Positions 22,122 to 30,516 of a stretch of DNA of 64,000 bases are shown here, in pieces. Under the pieces are notes generated by a model. It saw nothing but the letters and a program-made list of their open reading frames with translations, made no database searches and was not told the DNA's origin. The position numbers and the translations under genes are program-made. This stretch comes from Gammaproteobacteria bacterium (lineage in GTDB: Bacteria; Pseudomonadota; Gammaproteobacteria; HTCC5015), in NCBI GenBank assembly GCA_026004975.1, contig BPKE01000001.1, positions 1 to 64,000 of the forward strand, in the 5' to 3' direction. Each line of letters begins with the position of its first letter. The first letter of the stretch is position 1.

Positions 22122-23165
22122 TTAAGCGGACTCTTCTTCAGCCGCCGCCTCCGCCGACTGGCCCGCCCGGCCCTTCTTCACCAGCAAGCGCTCGCGCAGC
22201 TCGCGCTCGAGGCGATCGGCCAGTTCGGGATGTTCTTTGAGGTACTGGCGGGCGTTGTCCTTGCCCTGGCCGATGCGCTCGCCCTGGCAGGAGTACCAGG
22301 CACCGGACTTGTCCACCAGCCCGTGCTGTACGCCCAGCTCGAGCAATTCACCCTCGCGCGAACACCCCTCACCGTAGAGGATCTCGAAGGTCGCTTCCTT
22401 GAACGGCGGGGCCAGCTTGTTCTTGACCACCCGCACCCGGGTGTCGTTGCCGATGACCTCGTCGCCGCGCTTGATGGCGCCGATGCGGCGGATGTCCAGG
22501 CGCACAGAGGCGTAGAACTTCAGCGCGTTGCCGCCGGTGGTGGTCTCCGGGTTGCCGAACATCACACCGATCTTCATGCGGATCTGGTTGATGAAGATGA
22601 CCAGCGTGTTCGAGCGCTTGATGTTCGCCGTGAGCTTGCGCAGCGCCTGGGACATGAGGCGCGCCTGCAGGCCGACGTGCGAATCGCCCATCTCCCCTTC
22701 GATCTCGGCCTTGGGCGTGAGCGCCGCGACCGAGTCGATGACGACCAGGTCGACGGCGTTGGAACGCACCAGCATGTCGGCGATTTCCAGGGCCTGCTCG
22801 CCGGTGTCGGGCTGGGAGATGAGCAATTCCTTGACGTTGACGCCGAGCTTTTCGGCGTACACCGGATCCAGCGCATGCTCGGCGTCGATGAACGCCGCGG
22901 TGCCGCCGGCCTTCTGGCACTGGGCGATGCTCTGCAGGGCCAGGGTGGTCTTGCCGGACGATTCCGGGCCGTAGATTTCCACCACCCGGCCGCGCGGCAA
23001 ACCGCCGATGCCCAGGGCGACGTCCAGCGCCAGGGAGCCGGTGGAAATCACCTCGATGTCCGGCAACACGGACTGGTCGCCCAGACGCATCACCGAACCC
23101 TTGCCGAATTGGCGTTCGATCTGGCTCAGAGCGGCGGCCAGGGCTTTTTTGCGATCTGCGTCCAT
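22122..23165 (-). CDS. recA: Recombinase RecA
   Basis: ATP-dependent strand-exchange protein and co-protease for LexA. It has 347 residues from the ATG at 23165 ([20 protein letters not shown]). Walker A is [12 protein letters not shown], Walker B lies around [20 protein letters not shown], and the loop region has the MAW-equivalent [20 protein letters not shown]. The acidic C-terminal tail ([10 protein letters not shown]) is typical. The longer ORF start at 23222 would place coding over the promoter. Intact frame. Confidence 0.99.
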   Translation of the reverse strand: MDADRKKALAAALSQIERQFGKGSVMRLGDQSVLPDIEVISTGSLALDVALGIGGLPRGRVVEIYGPESSGKTTLALQSIAQCQKAGGTAAFIDAEHALDPVYAEKLGVNVKELLISQPDTGEQALEIADMLVRSNAVDLVVIDSVAALTPKAEIEGEMGDSHVGLQARLMSQALRKLTANIKRSNTLVIFINQIRMKIGVMFGNPETTTGGNALKFYASVRLDIRRIGAIKRGDEVIGNDTRVRVVKNKLAPPFKEATFEILYGEGCSREGELLELGVQHGLVDKSGAWYSCQGERIGQGKDNARQYLKEHPELADRLERELRERLLVKKGRAGQSAEAAAEEESA

Positions 23166-23201
23166 AATCGGTCTGTCGCCCCCTACGGGCTGCTCGCGGG
23201 C

Positions 23202-23217
23202 CGGTATTATCCCACAG
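23202..23217 (-). promoter_or_regulatory. recA promoter -10 with a LexA-like operator
   Basis: The minus strand reads CTGTGGGATAATACCG, 37 bases before the recA ATG. Compared with the LexA box CTGT-N8-ACAG it has a perfect left half and ACCG for the right half. The embedded GATAAT (23211-23206) fits a -10 box, so a repressor bound here would cover the promoter. The lineage's LexA consensus is unknown, so the operator call is tentative. Confidence 0.45.
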
Positions 23218-23218
23218 T

Positions 23219-23566
23219 TCAAGGCGCCCTCGCAGCCGCGGCCTCCAGATCCTGCACTTTTTCCTCCAAGGCGCGCAGGCGCGCCTCAAGATCGGCGCGG
23301 TCCTGCTCGAGGGCGTCGCGCTGGCGCTCGAGCGCCTGGCGCTCGGACTCGGCGGCGGCCCGCTCGGCGTCCAGACGGCGGATGCGGGCGTCGAGTTCCG
23401 CCGCCTCCGGTGGCGCGGCGGCCGGCTCGACCGCGGCGGCGGATGGCGGCGGCGCAGCGGGCGATTCGCCCGCCGCCCCGGCCGGCGCGTCGGAGCCGGA
23501 ACAGCCGGCCAGCAAAGCGCCGCACAGCAACGCACAACAAGCAAAACGGCGGGCGTCACACGACAT
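23219..23566 (-). CDS. Putative lipoprotein with C-terminal coiled coil
   Basis: I do not recognise a named family. The 115 residues begin with a lipoprotein signal ([16 protein letters not shown], lipobox LAGC). A 40-residue Pro/Ala linker and a highly charged heptad-like coiled coil follow ([20 protein letters not shown] through [18 protein letters not shown]). The residue after the acylated Cys is Ser, so by the E. coli +2 rule it would go to the outer membrane. It overlaps pncC by 11 bases and ends 53 bases before recA, so it may be transcribed with pncC. The layout resembles Lpp-like or stalk-forming spacers, but no function is assigned. Confidence 0.7.
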   Translation of the reverse strand: MSCDARRFACCALLCGALLAGCSGSDAPAGAAGESPAAPPPSAAAVEPAAAPPEAAELDARIRRLDAERAAAESERQALERQRDALEQDRADLEARLRALEEKVQDLEAAAARAP

Positions 23567-24065
23567 GGTCGTCCCCCAGCATTTCCAGGATGCCTTCCAA
23601 GGCGGTGCGCACGGCCTGGCGGCGCACCGCCGCGCGGTCGCCGTCGAAACGCCGCCGCGCCACCGTCAGCCTTTCCGGCACCACGGCCGCCCAGGCGAAC
23701 CACACGGTGCCGACCGGTTTGTCGGGGCTGCCGCCGGCCGGACCGGCGATGCCGCTGATCGCCACCGCCAGATGGGCGTCGGCGCGCTCCAAGGCGCCGC
23801 GGGCCATGGCCTCGACCGTCTCGGCGCTGACCGCGCCGTGGACTTCGATGATCTCGGGCGGCACACCGAGCAAGACCTGCTTGGCGCGGTTGCTGTAGGA
23901 GACCACGCCAAGCTCGAACCAGGAGGACGCACCCGGCACGTCGGTGAGCACCTTGGCCAACCCGCCGCCGGTGCAGGATTCCGCCACGGCCAGCCGCAAG
24001 CCCTGGGCGAGCAAGCGCTCGCCGCAGCGCGCCGCGAGCGGATACAGGTCGTCGGCCTCGTTCAT
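23556..24065 (-). CDS. pncC: Nicotinamide-nucleotide amidohydrolase PncC (CinA C-terminal domain)
   Basis: Hydrolyses NMN to nicotinate mononucleotide in pyridine nucleotide recycling. It is a stand-alone CinA C-terminal domain of 169 residues from the ATG at 24065 ([20 protein letters not shown]). Signature motifs are [36 protein letters not shown] and [20 protein letters not shown]. It directly precedes recA with the small lipoprotein between; the cinA/pncC-recA link is widespread. It is divergent from mutS. The long ORF 23556..25499 that contains it is antisense to mutS upstream of this ATG. Confidence 0.95.
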   Translation of the reverse strand: MNEADDLYPLAARCGERLLAQGLRLAVAESCTGGGLAKVLTDVPGASSWFELGVVSYSNRAKQVLLGVPPEIIEVHGAVSAETVEAMARGALERADAHLAVAISGIAGPAGGSPDKPVGTVWFAWAAVVPERLTVARRRFDGDRAAVRRQAVRTALEGILEMLGDDHVV

Positions 24066-24080
24066 GCGGCTATTGTCGCC

Positions 24081-24123
24081 GCGCCGCCGCCGCCCGGCAA
24101 GGTCTGCCCGGCGGCGGCGGCGC
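24081..24123. repeat. 19-base inverted repeat between pncC and mutS
   Basis: The arms GCGCCGCCGCCGCCCGGCA and TGCCCGGCGGCGGCGGCGC pair at 18 of 19 positions around the 5-base loop AGGTC. It lies in the 99-base divergent gap, 15 bases upstream of the pncC ATG and 41 upstream of the mutS GTG. It is too close to the starts to be a normal terminator and may be an operator or a cruciform-forming insulator. Confidence 0.6.
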
Positions 24124-24164
24124 TTGTTACACTTGCCGCCCGACCGCCCGCCCTGGTCCGTGCC

Positions 24165-26759
24165 GTGAGTCGATCCGCCGCCAAAACCGAGCTGGGCGCC
24201 CACACGCCCATGATGCAGCAGTACCTGCGCATCAAGGCGCAGTACCCGGACACGCTCGTGTTCTACCGCATGGGCGATTTCTACGAGCTGTTCTACGAGG
24301 ATGCGGAAAAGGCCGCGCGCCTGCTGAACATCACCCTCACCCACCGCGGCCAGTCGGCCGGCGCGCCGATCCCGATGGCCGGGGTGCCCTACCACGCCGC
24401 CGAGAGCCACATCGGCAAACTGCTCAAGCTCGGCGAAGCGGTGGTGATCTGCGAGCAGACCGGCGAAGCGGCGGGCAAGGGGCCGATGGAACGCCGGGTG
24501 ACACGCATCGTCACGCCGGGCACGGTCACCGACGAGGCACTGCTCGACCAGCGCCGGCCCGCGCTGGTGGCGGCCTGCTGCCCCCTGGACAAGGCCTGGG
24601 GCCTGGCCTGGGCCGACCTGGCCGCCGGTGAATTCCGCGTCCTGGAGGCGCCCGACGAATCCGCCCTGGCCGCCGAGCTCGAACGCCTGCAACCCGCCGA
24701 GCTGCTGCACGCCGAGGGCATGGCGCCGCCGGCGCGGCCGCAGGGCGCCGTGCTGCGCCCCCGGCCGCCCTGGCACTTCGAGCCCGACACGGCCGAACGC
24801 AAGCTCTGCACGCATTTCGGCACCCGGGATCTCAACGGCTTCGGCTGCGCCGGCCTGCGCGCGGCGGTGGCGGCGGCCGGCTGCCTGCTGGCCTACCTGG
24901 AGGAGACCCAGCTCGGGCGTTTGCCGCAATTGCGCCGCTTGGCCACCGAGCGCATCGGTGATGCGCTGGTCCTGGACGTCGCCGCGCGCCGCAGTCTCGA
25001 GATCGACTCGTCCTTGTCCGGCGACCCCCGGCATTCCCTGCTCGGGGTGCTGGACCACTGCGTGCTGGCGATGGGCAGCCGGCGGTTGCGCCGCTGGCTG
25101 GGCCAGCCGCTGCGCGACCGCGCGGTGCTGCGCGACCGCCACGACGCGGTCGAGGCCCTGCTCGAGTCGGGCCGTCACCGCGCGCTGCGCGAAGCCCTGG
25201 CGGCTTGCGGCGACGTGGAGCGCATCGCCGCGCGCATCGCCCTGGGCAGCGCCCGGCCGCGCGACCTGGTCGCCCTGCGCGAGACGCTCGGTGCCTTGCC
25301 GGCGCTCGCCGCCGTGTTGGAGGGGCTGGAGGCGCCGCTGCTGCAACACCACGCGCGCGCCCTGGCGGTGCCGCCGGCGTGGCTCGAGCACTTGCAACGC
25401 GCGCTGGTCGACGATCCGCCGCCGCTGCTGCGCGACGGCGGCGTCATCGCCCCCGGCTACGACGCCGAGCTCGACCGCCTGCGGGCGATGGCGGAACACG
25501 GCAGCGACGCGCTGGCCGAGTTCGAGGCCCGCGAGCGCTCACGCAGCGGCATCGCCAACCTCAAGGTGCGCTTCAACCAGGTCCATGGCTATTACATCGA
25601 GGTCGGCAAGGCTCAGGCCGACAAGGTGCCGGCGGACTACAGCCGCCGCCAGACCCTGAAGAACGTCGAGCGCTACATCACCCCGGAGCTGAAAGCCTTC
25701 GAAGACCAGGTGCTGGGCGCCCGCGAGCGCGCCCTGGCGCTGGAGAAGCGCCTCTACGAGGCGCTGCTCGCCGAACTGGCGGTGGAGCTGGACCGCTGGC
25801 AGGCCCTGGCCGAGGCCCTGGCGGTGCTGGACGTGCTGGCCTGCTTCGCCCATCTGGCCGAGGCGCGCGACTACCGCCGGCCGGTGCTCGACGAACGCCC
25901 CGGCATCCACATCGAGGCCGGACGCCACCCGGTGGTCGAGGCCTTGCTCGACACGCCCTTCGTCGCCAACGACACCCACCTCGACGAGACCCGCCGCATG
26001 TTGCTGATCACCGGCCCCAACATGGGCGGCAAGTCCACCTACATGCGGCAGGTGGCGCTGATCGTGCTGCTCGCCCACTGCGGCGCCTTCGTGCCGGCGC
26101 GGCGGGCGGTGATCGGCCCGGTGGACCGGATTTTCACCCGCATCGGCGCCTCGGACGATCTGGGCGGCGGCCGCTCCACCTTCCTCGTGGAAATGAGCGA
26201 GACCGCCGACATTCTCAACAACGCCACCGAGCACTCGCTGGTGATCATGGACGAAATCGGCCGCGGCACCAGCACCTTCGATGGCTTGTCCCTGGCCATG
26301 GCTTGCGCCGAACACCTGGCCGGCAGGCTGCGCGCCTACACGCTGTTCGCGACCCACTACTTCGAGCTGACCACCCTGGCCGAACGCCTGCCCGGCGTGC
26401 ACAACGTCCACCTGGACGCCATCGAACACGGCGACTCGATCGTCTTCCTGCACGCCGTCAAGGACGGCCCGGCCAACCAGAGCTACGGCCTGCAGGTGGC
26501 GCGCCTGGCCGGCGTGCCGCCGGAGGTGATCGAGCGGGCGCGCGCGCACCTGGTCGACCTGGAAGAACAGACCGCCGGCGCCCTGGACCGGGCCGGGGCG
26601 CAGCTCAGCCTCTTCGACCCCGCGCCGCCCGCCGCGCCGGCGGCCGACCCCCTGCGCGAGGCGCTGGCGGCGGTGGACCCCGACACGCTGACGCCTAGAA
26701 ACGCCCTGGAGCTCGTGTATAAACTGAAGGCCCTGCTCGACGGAGCCCCGCCTTCATGA
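24165..26759 (+). CDS. mutS: DNA mismatch repair protein MutS
   Basis: Recognises mismatches and small loops and recruits MutL. It has 864 residues. I chose GTG 24165 ([20 protein letters not shown]) because the homologous [11 protein letters not shown] segment follows it, as in E. coli. An ATG 45 bases later is the alternative. The mismatch-contacting Phe-x-Glu is in [20 protein letters not shown], Walker A is [15 protein letters not shown], and the signature is [20 protein letters not shown] final helix-rich dimer/tetramer tail reaches the stop. The frame is unbroken. The last stop overlaps the nadK start as ATGA, so the two are translationally coupled. The ORF-track entry beginning at 21837 is this gene plus antisense sequence. 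Confidence 0.97.
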   Translation: MSRSAAKTELGAHTPMMQQYLRIKAQYPDTLVFYRMGDFYELFYEDAEKAARLLNITLTHRGQSAGAPIPMAGVPYHAAESHIGKLLKLGEAVVICEQTGEAAGKGPMERRVTRIVTPGTVTDEALLDQRRPALVAACCPLDKAWGLAWADLAAGEFRVLEAPDESALAAELERLQPAELLHAEGMAPPARPQGAVLRPRPPWHFEPDTAERKLCTHFGTRDLNGFGCAGLRAAVAAAGCLLAYLEETQLGRLPQLRRLATERIGDALVLDVAARRSLEIDSSLSGDPRHSLLGVLDHCVLAMGSRRLRRWLGQPLRDRAVLRDRHDAVEALLESGRHRALREALAACGDVERIAARIALGSARPRDLVALRETLGALPALAAVLEGLEAPLLQHHARALAVPPAWLEHLQRALVDDPPPLLRDGGVIAPGYDAELDRLRAMAEHGSDALAEFEARERSRSGIANLKVRFNQVHGYYIEVGKAQADKVPADYSRRQTLKNVERYITPELKAFEDQVLGARERALALEKRLYEALLAELAVELDRWQALAEALAVLDVLACFAHLAEARDYRRPVLDERPGIHIEAGRHPVVEALLDTPFVANDTHLDETRRMLLITGPNMGGKSTYMRQVALIVLLAHCGAFVPARRAVIGPVDRIFTRIGASDDLGGGRSTFLVEMSETADILNNATEHSLVIMDEIGRGTSTFDGLSLAMACAEHLAGRLRAYTLFATHYFELTTLAERLPGVHNVHLDAIEHGDSIVFLHAVKDGPANQSYGLQVARLAGVPPEVIERARAHLVDLEEQTAGALDRAGAQLSLFDPAPPAAPAADPLREALAAVDPDTLTPRNALELVYKLKALLDGAPPS

Positions 26760-27638
26760 GCGTGTTCAAGCGCGTCGCCCTGCTGCGCAACCCCATCGTC
26801 GACCCGGGCGACACCCTCGCCCGCCTCCATCGCTTCCTGGCCGGGGCCGGCGTCACCGTGCTGCCCGAGGCGAGCTGCCGCGGCGCCCTGGACGGGGTGC
26901 GCTTCCACACCCTGGAAGAATTGCAGGACGTCGATCTGGTCATCGTCATCGGCGGCGACGGCACCCTGCTGCACGCGGCCCGGCGCTTCGCCCCGCACGG
27001 CGTGCCGATCCTCGGCATCAACCTCGGCCGCCTGGGCTTCCTGGTCGACATCAGCCCGCGGGAAATGGAAAAGGCCCTGCGCGGCGTTCTGGACGGCGAC
27101 TACGTGGCCGAAACGCGCTTTTTGCTCCATGCGCAGGTCTGGCGCGACGACGCGCTGTTGTGCGAGCAGTTGGCGTTGAACGACGTGGTGGTGAACAACC
27201 ACTTCGAGACGCGCATGATCGAATTCTTCACCCACATCGACGGCCACTACGTCAACCACGAGCGGGCCGACGGCGTGGTCGTCGCCACCCCCACCGGCTC
27301 GACCGCCTACGCGCTCTCGGCCGGCGGGCCGATCCTGCACCCGGCCCTGGAAGCGATCACCCTGGTGCCGATCTGCCCGCACACGCTCAACCACCGCCCC
27401 CTGGTCATCGACTCGAGCGTGGAGATCGCCATCGGCATCGACCCGGCCTGCCGCGTGGCCGCCCAGGCGAGCTTCGACGGCCAGGCCAACGTGCCGCTGG
27501 TCGCCGCCGACCGCGTGGTGATCCGCCGCAGCGAGGAAAACGGCCCGCCTGCTGCACCCGGCCGGTTACGATTTCTTCGACATCCTCCGCGCCAAGCTGC
27601 GCTGGGGCAAACCGCCCGAAGACGACGCGCCGCGCTGA
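26756..27638 (+). CDS. nadK: NAD kinase NadK (apparent frameshift)
   Basis: Phosphorylates NAD+ to NADP+. The catalytic GGDG motif is in [17 protein letters not shown]. The substrate loop NDVVV-x-N follows, and the glycine-rich [19 protein letters not shown] is present. The ORF track fuses it with recN because one extra C near 27545 removes the stop. Reading AAC GGC CGC CTG instead gives [20 protein letters not shown] and a TGA at 27638. The total is about 294 residues, the usual length. It begins inside the mutS stop (ATGA), and recN starts 8 bases after its stop. mutS-nadK coupling is unusual; nadK next to recN is common. Confidence 0.95.
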
Positions 27639-27646
27639 TTCCGAGC

Positions 27647-29329
27647 ATGCTCACGCAACTGCTGATCCGCGATTTCGCCATCATCGACGCCGCCGAGCTG
27701 GAATTCGGTCCGGGCATGACCGCCCTGACCGGCGAGACCGGCGCCGGCAAGTCGATCCTGCTCGACGCCCTCGGGTTGGTCCTGGGCGATCGCGCCGACC
27801 CCGCGGCGCTGGCCGAGGACGCGCCGCGGGCCGAGGTGAGCGCGGTGTTCGACGTCGGCGGCCTGCCCGCGGTGCGCGACTGGCTGCGCCGTCATACCCT
27901 GGACCGCGGCGAACTGTGCATCCTGCGCCGGGTGGTGCCCCGCGAAGGCGCCTCGCGGGCCTACATCAACGACAGCCCGGTGACCGTCCAGCGCCTGCGG
28001 GAGCTGGGCGAGCAACTGGTCAGCATCCACGGCCAGCACGCCCACCAGGCGCTGCTGCACCGCGACGTACAGCGCCGGCGACTGGACGACCACGGCGACA
28101 CCGGCGCGCTGCACGAACGCGTCGCCGAGACCTACCGTGCCTGGCGCGAGGCCGACGCCGAACACCGCCGTCTGCTGGAAGCGGCCCAGGCGCGCGACGA
28201 ACGCCTGGCCTGGCTGCGCGACATGGTCGGTGAACTCGACGCGGTCCTGGCCGGCGGCGAGGACTGGGACACGCTGGAGGAGGAACACCGCCGGCTGGCC
28301 CACGCCGAGGCCCTGATGCAGGCGGCCGGCGAGGCGCTGCGTGCCCTGTACGAGGACGACGATGCCGTCCACGACCGTCTCGGCCGGCACGCCGCCGCGC
28401 TGGAGCGGGTGCTCGCCCACGACGGCCGCCTCGCGCCCGCCGTCGAGGCGCTCGGCGGTGCGCTGGCCCAGATCGAGGACGCCGCCGAAACCCTGCGCGA
28501 CTACCTCGCCGACCTGAACCTCGATCCGGAGCGCCTGCGCTGGGTGGAAGCGCGCATGGGCGCCTTGCACGACCTGGCGCGCAAGCACCGCGTCGAGCCG
28601 CGAGCCCTGCCGGAAACCGCCGAGCGCCTGCGGCGGGAGCGCGACGAGCTCGAACGGCTCAGCGACGCGCTCGCCGAAGCCGCGCCGCGGCTGGCGCGCC
28701 TGCGCCGCGACTACCTCGCCGCCGCCGCCGAGCTGAGCGCGGCGCGCGCCGCCGCCGCCGAGCGCCTGGGCACCGCGGTCAGCGAGGCGATGCAGACGCT
28801 GGGCATGCGCGGCGGGCGCTTCGCCGTTCGGGTCGAGCCGCGCGAGCACGACCCGGAAACCGGCGCGGGGTTTTCCGCCGACGGCCTGGACCGGGTGGAA
28901 TTCGTGGTGGCCGCCAACCCCGGCCAGCGCCTGCAGCCCCTGGCCAAGGTCGCCTCGGGCGGCGAACTCAGCCGCATCAGCCTGGCCATCCAGATGATCA
29001 CCGCCCGCAGCGAGCCGATCCCGACCCTGATCTTCGACGAGGTCGACGCCGGCGTGGGCGGGGCGGTGGCCGAGGTCGTCGGCCGCCAGTTGCGCCGCCT
29101 CGGCGAGCAGCGCCAGGTGCTGTGCGTCACCCACCTGCCGCAAGTGGCCGCCCAGGCGCACCACCACCTGCGCATCCGCAAGGAACCGGCCGGGCGCGGC
29201 GTGCACACGCGGGTCGACACGCTGGACCGGGCGGCGCGCGTCGAAGAAATCGCGCGCATGCTCGGCGGCATGACGATCACCGCCACCACCCGCGAACACG
29301 CCGAGGAAATGCTCGCCCGCGCCGGCTGA
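27647..29329 (+). CDS. recN: DNA repair protein RecN
   Basis: SMC-like ATPase acting in double-strand break repair, usually SOS-induced. It has 560 residues from the ATG at 27647 (MLTQLLIRDFAIIDAAELEF). Walker A is TGETGAGKSILLDALGLVLG. Coiled-coil arms flank the middle. The signature is KVASGGELSRISLAIQMITA and Walker B lies near IPTLIFDEVDAGVGGAVAEV. Intact frame. I see no clear LexA box directly upstream because the gene is embedded in the mutS-nadK-recN unit, 8 bases after nadK. Confidence 0.97.
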   Translation: MLTQLLIRDFAIIDAAELEFGPGMTALTGETGAGKSILLDALGLVLGDRADPAALAEDAPRAEVSAVFDVGGLPAVRDWLRRHTLDRGELCILRRVVPREGASRAYINDSPVTVQRLRELGEQLVSIHGQHAHQALLHRDVQRRRLDDHGDTGALHERVAETYRAWREADAEHRRLLEAAQARDERLAWLRDMVGELDAVLAGGEDWDTLEEEHRRLAHAEALMQAAGEALRALYEDDDAVHDRLGRHAAALERVLAHDGRLAPAVEALGGALAQIEDAAETLRDYLADLNLDPERLRWVEARMGALHDLARKHRVEPRALPETAERLRRERDELERLSDALAEAAPRLARLRRDYLAAAAELSAARAAAAERLGTAVSEAMQTLGMRGGRFAVRVEPREHDPETGAGFSADGLDRVEFVVAANPGQRLQPLAKVASGGELSRISLAIQMITARSEPIPTLIFDEVDAGVGGAVAEVVGRQLRRLGEQRQVLCVTHLPQVAAQAHHHLRIRKEPAGRGVHTRVDTLDRAARVEEIARMLGGMTITATTREHAEEMLARAG

Positions 29330-29336
29330 GCCGGCG
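29320..29336. terminator. Hairpin across the recN stop, recN/fur convergence
   Basis: CGCCGGC-TGA-GCCGGCG is a perfect 7-base-pair stem whose loop is the recN stop codon. It is 8 bases from the fur stop. There is no T-run, so intrinsic termination is uncertain, but the position between convergent genes is apt. Confidence 0.4.
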
Positions 29337-29343
29337 CGGCGGC

Positions 29344-29751
29344 TCACTCACCGCAACCGCATTCGCCGTACAGGATCATGCTGTGGTCGGTGAGCTTGAA
29401 GCCGTTCTTCTCGGCGATGTCGCGCTGGCGCTGCTCGATCACCTCGTCGTAGAACTCGACCACCTTGCCGCATTTGACGCACACCAGATGGTCGTGGTGC
29501 TGGCCGCGGTCGATCTCGAAGACCGCCTGCCCGCCTTCGAAATGGTGGCGGATGACCAGCCCGGCGTTCTCGAACTGCGTGAGCACGCGGTAGACCGTCG
29601 CCAAGCCGATCTCCTCACCCGACTCCATCAGGGCGCGGTAGATCGCCTCGGCGGTCATGTGCCCTTCCTCGCTGCGTTCCAGGATCTCGAGGATGCGCAT
29701 GCGCGGCAAGGTGACCTTCAGGCCGGCCTTCTTGATGTCGCTCGATTCCAC
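29344..29751 (-). CDS. fur: Ferric uptake regulator Fur
   Basis: Iron-responsive repressor. The DNA-binding winged helix is clear (IKKAGLKVTLPRMRILEILE, SGEEIGLATVYRVLTQFENA), as is the dimer/metal domain (QHHDHLVCVKCGKVVEFYDE). I use GTG 29751 (VESSDIKK), giving 135 residues. The longer ORF start at 29826 is rejected because it would cover the promoter and divergent gap. The C-terminus is short: after the first CxxC pair it ends GECGCGE, so the second structural-zinc cysteine pair is compressed to CxC compared with E. coli Fur. It is divergent from bamE and convergent with recN. Confidence 0.95.
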   Translation of the reverse strand: MESSDIKKAGLKVTLPRMRILEILERSEEGHMTAEAIYRALMESGEEIGLATVYRVLTQFENAGLVIRHHFEGGQAVFEIDRGQHHDHLVCVKCGKVVEFYDEVIEQRQRDIAEKNGFKLTDHSMILYGECGCGE

Positions 29752-29778
29752 CTCGGCCTCCGGGAGGGCGTGTTGTGG

Positions 29779-29785
29779 TATTATC
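29779..29785. promoter_or_regulatory. Overlapping divergent -10 boxes for fur and bamE
   Basis: GGTATTATCCC reads TATTAT on the plus strand (bamE side, about 36 bases from its GTG) and GATAAT on the minus strand (fur side, about 28 bases from its GTG). The minus-strand string GGGATAATACC is identical to the one in front of recA. Confidence 0.45.
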
Positions 29786-29820
29786 CCGCAGCCTTTCGAC
29801 CCGTTCAATTCGGAATCGCC

Positions 29821-30216
29821 GTGCACCGCGCCCTGCTCTGCCTGCCTCTGCTGCTCGCCCTCGCCGCGGGCGGCTGCGTCCGGCCCTACCGCGCCAGCGT
29901 CACCCAGGGCAACCTCATCGAGGCGGACGCCCTGGCGCGCCTGGAAACCGGCATGACCCGCGCGCAGGTGGAATTCCTGCTCGGCCGGCCGATCCTCCAG
30001 GATCCCCTCGACCCCCGGCGCTGGAACTACGCCTTCTATGCGCGTTACGGCTACCGGCCGCCGCTGCGCACGGTCATGGTGCTGTATTTCGACGAGAACG
30101 ACCGGCTGGCGCGCATCGAGGGGATACGCGAGGCGACCGCCGACGACGCGGTCGAGGATCAGCTCAACCCCGACCGGCCGTCCGACGACCGCATCGACGA
30201 CATCGACCTGGACTGA
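29821..30216 (+). CDS. bamE: Outer-membrane assembly lipoprotein BamE (SmpA)
   Basis: Small lipoprotein of the BAM complex that binds phosphatidylglycerol and BamD. From GTG 29821 there are 131 residues: signal LLCLPLLLALAAGGC (lipobox AGGC), then the SmpA/OmlA fold with TQGNLIEADALARLETGMTR, VEFLLGRPILQDPLDPRRWN and YFDENDRLARIEGI. The tail is acidic (DDRIDDIDLD). It is divergent from fur, the standard fur-bamE pairing, and convergent with rnfH 15 bases away. The long ORF 29122..30216 begins inside recN and is not the start. Confidence 0.95.
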   Translation: MHRALLCLPLLLALAAGGCVRPYRASVTQGNLIEADALARLETGMTRAQVEFLLGRPILQDPLDPRRWNYAFYARYGYRPPLRTVMVLYFDENDRLARIEGIREATADDAVEDQLNPDRPSDDRIDDIDLD

Positions 30217-30231
30217 GCGGCGCCGGTCCGA

Positions 30232-30513
30232 TCAGCCCTCCGCACCGCCCTTGGCCGCCCGCCGCCGGCGCGCCTGCTTCGGGTCGGCGATCAGGGGACG
30301 GTAGATCTCCACCCGGTCACCTTCCGCGAGCGGCGTATCCAGCGCCACCAGGCGACCGAACACACCGACCTTGTTCACGGCCAGATCGATCTCCGGATGA
30401 CGCTCGAGCAGCCCGGAGCGGCGGATCGCCGTCTCCGCCGTGGCGCCGGGTTCCAGGTCCAGCTCGACGACCGTCTGCTCTTCGGGCAAGGCGTACACCA
30501 CTTCGACGTGCAT
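30232..30513 (-). CDS. rnfH: RnfH family protein (ubiquitin-like fold)
   Basis: A 93-residue member of the RnfH/RatB family ([60 protein letters not shown]). The family has a beta-grasp fold and unclear function. It usually accompanies ratA, smpB and bamE, but here ratA is absent and an NSS-type symporter sits where it would be. Its start lies 3 bases after the transporter stop, so they are probably cotranscribed. Confidence 0.9.
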   Translation of the reverse strand: MHVEVVYALPEEQTVVELDLEPGATAETAIRRSGLLERHPEIDLAVNKVGVFGRLVALDTPLAEGDRVEIYRPLIADPKQARRRRAAKGGAEG

Positions 30514-30516
30514 CCT

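Noticed and set aside
18734-22240. 1168-aa plus-strand ORF over alaS and lysC
   Set aside because: Antisense shadow of intact alaS and lysC caused by GC-rich codon bias. Its translation has no recognisable domain.
22122-23222. Longer RecA starting at 23222
   Set aside because: The extra residues would be translated from the promoter/operator region and match no RecA N-terminus. ATG 23165 gives the standard length.
26756-29329. A natural NadK-RecN fusion protein (857 aa ORF)
   Set aside because: The other frame gives the normal NadK C-terminus and stop at 27638, so one extra base explains the fusion.
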